A DNA stretch of 5,777 nucleotides from Asaia bogorensis (GTDB lineage: Bacteria; Pseudomonadota; Alphaproteobacteria; Acetobacterales; Acetobacteraceae): assembly GCA_945886995.1 (NCBI GenBank), contig CAMCZJ010000189.1:1-5777 (forward strand). Reading direction: 5' to 3'. Numbering within the stretch: position 1 is the stretch's first letter; each line of letters starts with the position of its first letter. Below the pieces are notes generated by a model. It saw nothing but the letters and a program-made list of their open reading frames with translations. It had not been told where the DNA came from and did not search any database. Position numbers and translations under genes: made by a program. This document shows positions 4,258 through 5,777 of the stretch, piece after piece.

Positions 4258-5777
4258 ATGCCCGTATTCAATGGTTCACCTTTAGGCGATGCTTTAATTG
4301 GAAGCATCACTACGGATAGTATCTATGGCTTTCAAGGCAATGACGTCCTTGCTGGCGTTGATGGCAATGATCGGCTGGATGGTGGTGAAGGTAATGATAC
4401 GCTGGTGGGTGGGAGTGTTGCGGTTATTGAGGAACTTCCAGGCGTTGTAACTTTTCAATCTGATACGCTGATTGGCGGTAATGGTGCGGACTCTATCCTA
4501 AGCGGAAATGGGGTTGTTGTCCCAGAGATAGGCGGTGAGTTTGGGGGTAGGGATAGTGTCCTTGCTGGTGCTGGCAATGATACGGTGGTTGTTGGTGGGT
4601 CGGTGCAAAGCACGCTCAATGGCGGTGACGGCCAGGATGCGCTTTGGGTTGTGGGGACATCGAATCTTTCGGGGTCATCCGTCAGTGGGTTTGAGGTCCT
4701 TCAGATAAATGCCAACCCCTTCTCGGCGGGGCTAGAGGGTCTTGAGGCTGGGGGTTCCAGCGTTACGCTCACGGCGGCGCAGTTTGCGGGCTTTAGCGCC
4801 ATTCGCAATGGTTATGTCGTAGACACACTGAACGGCGAAGAACCTGGGCTCGGCACCTATAATCTTATTGCGGCGGATGCCGGGCTTTACGATTTGTCGG
4901 CGCGTACGGTCACATCGCTGGCTGGTCTTTTTGGTTCATCTGGCGCGGATACGCTGCGGGGTGATGCCAATGGGAATGTTCTATCGGGCAATGCCGGCAA
5001 TGATTTGATTGAGGGCCTTGCGGGCAATGATGCGCTCAGCGGCGGGGCTGGGAATGATACGATCAGTGGTGGCGCTGGGAATGATTTGATTGATGGCGGT
5101 ATTGGCATTGATCTGCTGAGCTACGCTGACCTTACCGCGTCCAACCAAGCGGTCACGGTTGATCTTGCGACGCTGCGGGCGACTGGCGCGGCAGGGAATG
5201 ATAGCCTTGCCGGTATTGAGAATGTCATCACAGGTGCGGGCAATGACAGCCTGCGGGGTGATGGCGCTGCCAATACCCTCACCGCCGGTGCAGGCAATGA
5301 CACGATCAATGCGGGCGCTGGGAATGACTTGATTGATGGCGGTACTGGTACTGATCTGCTGAGCTACGCTGACCTTACGGCGTCCAGCCAGGCGGTCACG
5401 GTTGATCTTGCGACGCTGCGGGCGACTGGCGCGGCAGGGAATGATACCCTTGCCGGGATTGAAAATGTCATCACAGGTGCGGGCAATGACAGCCTGCGAG
5501 GTGACGGCGCTGCCAATACCCTCACCGCCGGTGCCGGCAATGACACGATCAGTGGTGGCGCGGGGAATGACTCGATTGATGGCGGTACTGGCAGTGATCT
5601 GCTGAGCTACGCTGATCTTACCGCGTCCAGCCAAGCGGTCACGGTTGATCTTGCGACGCTGCGGGCGACTGGCGCGGCAGGGAATGATACCTTTGCCGGG
5701 ATTGAAAATGTCATCACAGGTGCGGGCAATGACAGCCTGCGAGGTGACGGCGCTGCCAATACCCTCACCGCCGGTGC
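4258..5777 (+). CDS. RTX-type calcium-binding repeat protein, probable type I secretion substrate (5' part, open at right edge)
   Basis: The frame stays open from the ATG to the window end (506 codons plus 2 nt) and encodes glycine- and aspartate-rich RTX repeats of the GGxGxDxUx type, which bind Ca2+ and fold into a parallel beta-roll outside the cell. In order: RTX nonapeptides at about 24-52 (QGNDVLAG, DGNDRLDGG, EGNDTLVGG) and 70-113; a non-RTX, beta-rich stretch at about 130-225 (GFEVLQIN, SVTLTAAQFAGFSAI, YDLSARTV); RTX again from about 226; then three tandem 81-residue modules from residue 266 to the end. Each module joins AGNDTI/GGAGND nonapeptides to a strand-rich LLSYADL...AVTVDLATLRATGAAGND segment and GIENVITGAGND. 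There is no signal peptide, which fits export by a type I ABC system using an uncleaved C-terminal signal lying beyond the window. No catalytic or hemolysin domain is visible, so adhesin, surface-layer or extracellular-enzyme roles all remain possible. Codon use favours T-ending codons (GAT, AAT, GGT, GTT) more than the neighbouring operon. Confidence 0.9.
   Translation, partial: MPVFNGSPLGDALIGSITTDSIYGFQGNDVLAGVDGNDRLDGGEGNDTLVGGSVAVIEELPGVVTFQSDTLIGGNGADSILSGNGVVVPEIGGEFGGRDSVLAGAGNDTVVVGGSVQSTLNGGDGQDALWVVGTSNLSGSSVSGFEVLQINANPFSAGLEGLEAGGSSVTLTAAQFAGFSAIRNGYVVDTLNGEEPGLGTYNLIAADAGLYDLSARTVTSLAGLFGSSGADTLRGDANGNVLSGNAGNDLIEGLAGNDALSGGAGNDTISGGAGNDLIDGGIGIDLLSYADLTASNQAVTVDLATLRATGAAGNDSLAGIENVITGAGNDSLRGDGAANTLTAGAGNDTINAGAGNDLIDGGTGTDLLSYADLTASSQAVTVDLATLRATGAAGNDTLAGIENVITGAGNDSLRGDGAANTLTAGAGNDTISGGAGNDSIDGGTGSDLLSYADLTASSQAVTVDLATLRATGAAGNDTFAGIENVITGAGNDSLRGDGAANTLTAG
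5053..5777 (+). repeat. Three tandem 243-bp (81-residue) coding repeats within the RTX gene
   Basis: Copies lie at 5053-5295, 5296-5538 and 5539-5777, the last cut 4 nt short by the window end. By hand comparison copies 1 and 2 differ at about 17 of 243 positions and copies 2 and 3 at about 11 of 239; from about 5632 to the end, copy 3 differs from copy 2 at a single base. The period is an exact multiple of the 27-nt RTX nonapeptide (9 x 27), so the reading frame and beta-roll register are kept. The landmark CTGCTGAGCTACGCTGA recurs at 5113, 5356 and 5599. More copies probably follow. Confidence 0.93.

Noticed and set aside
4981..5634. 217-codon open frame on the minus strand with internal repeats
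   Set aside because: It is antisense to the RTX repeats; its own repeat pattern is just the 243-bp period read backwards, and it has no recognisable domain.
5053..5777. Regular direct repeats resembling an array
   Set aside because: The units are 243 bp, contiguous, coding and in frame, with no spacers, so this is not a CRISPR array but a protein repeat.

Overview
The window comes from a GC-rich proteobacterium. The Sox proteins and the molybdenum-hydroxylase pair suggest an alphaproteobacterium, possibly Acetobacteraceae-like; that placement is inference from gene content and style, with no 16S or other marker present.

Left part (1-3672, all on the minus strand): a tightly packed five-gene operon read right to left. 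It starts with a small [2Fe-2S] subunit (3211-3672) and a Tat-exported molybdenum-cofactor subunit (1001-3196) of the isoquinoline 1-oxidoreductase / aldehyde dehydrogenase branch of the xanthine dehydrogenase family. These are followed by SoxX (c-type cytochrome), SoxY (thiosulfate carrier subunit) and the first 38 codons of SoxZ, which runs off the left edge. The three junctions from the molybdenum subunit to SoxZ are a 4-bp overlap, a 4-bp overlap and a 3-nt gap, and the two hydroxylase genes are 14 nt apart, so the five genes are probably co-transcribed and partly translationally coupled. The molybdenum subunit, SoxX and SoxY carry export signals. The likely picture is a periplasmic enzyme that oxidises a substrate and passes electrons via its Fe-S clusters to a c-type cytochrome, beside the SoxYZ sulfur carrier. 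The combination of an Ior-type hydroxylase with soxXYZ is the most unusual thing here. SoxY also lacks the usual GGCGG end and ends AACIEG.

Middle part (3673-4257): a divergent intergenic region of 585 nt with no convincing gene. It holds several small dyads and direct repeats near both gene starts that may be operators, and a weak promoter candidate for the right-hand gene.

Right part (4258-5777, plus strand): the open 5' portion (506 complete codons) of a large RTX-type calcium-binding protein. It has no N-terminal signal peptide, begins with glycine/aspartate nonapeptides almost at residue 1, has a non-RTX beta-rich stretch in the middle, and ends in three tandem copies of an 81-residue (243-bp) module that are about 93-95% identical in DNA. 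It reads like a type I-secreted surface or extracellular protein and continues beyond the window. It has no evident functional link to the operon.
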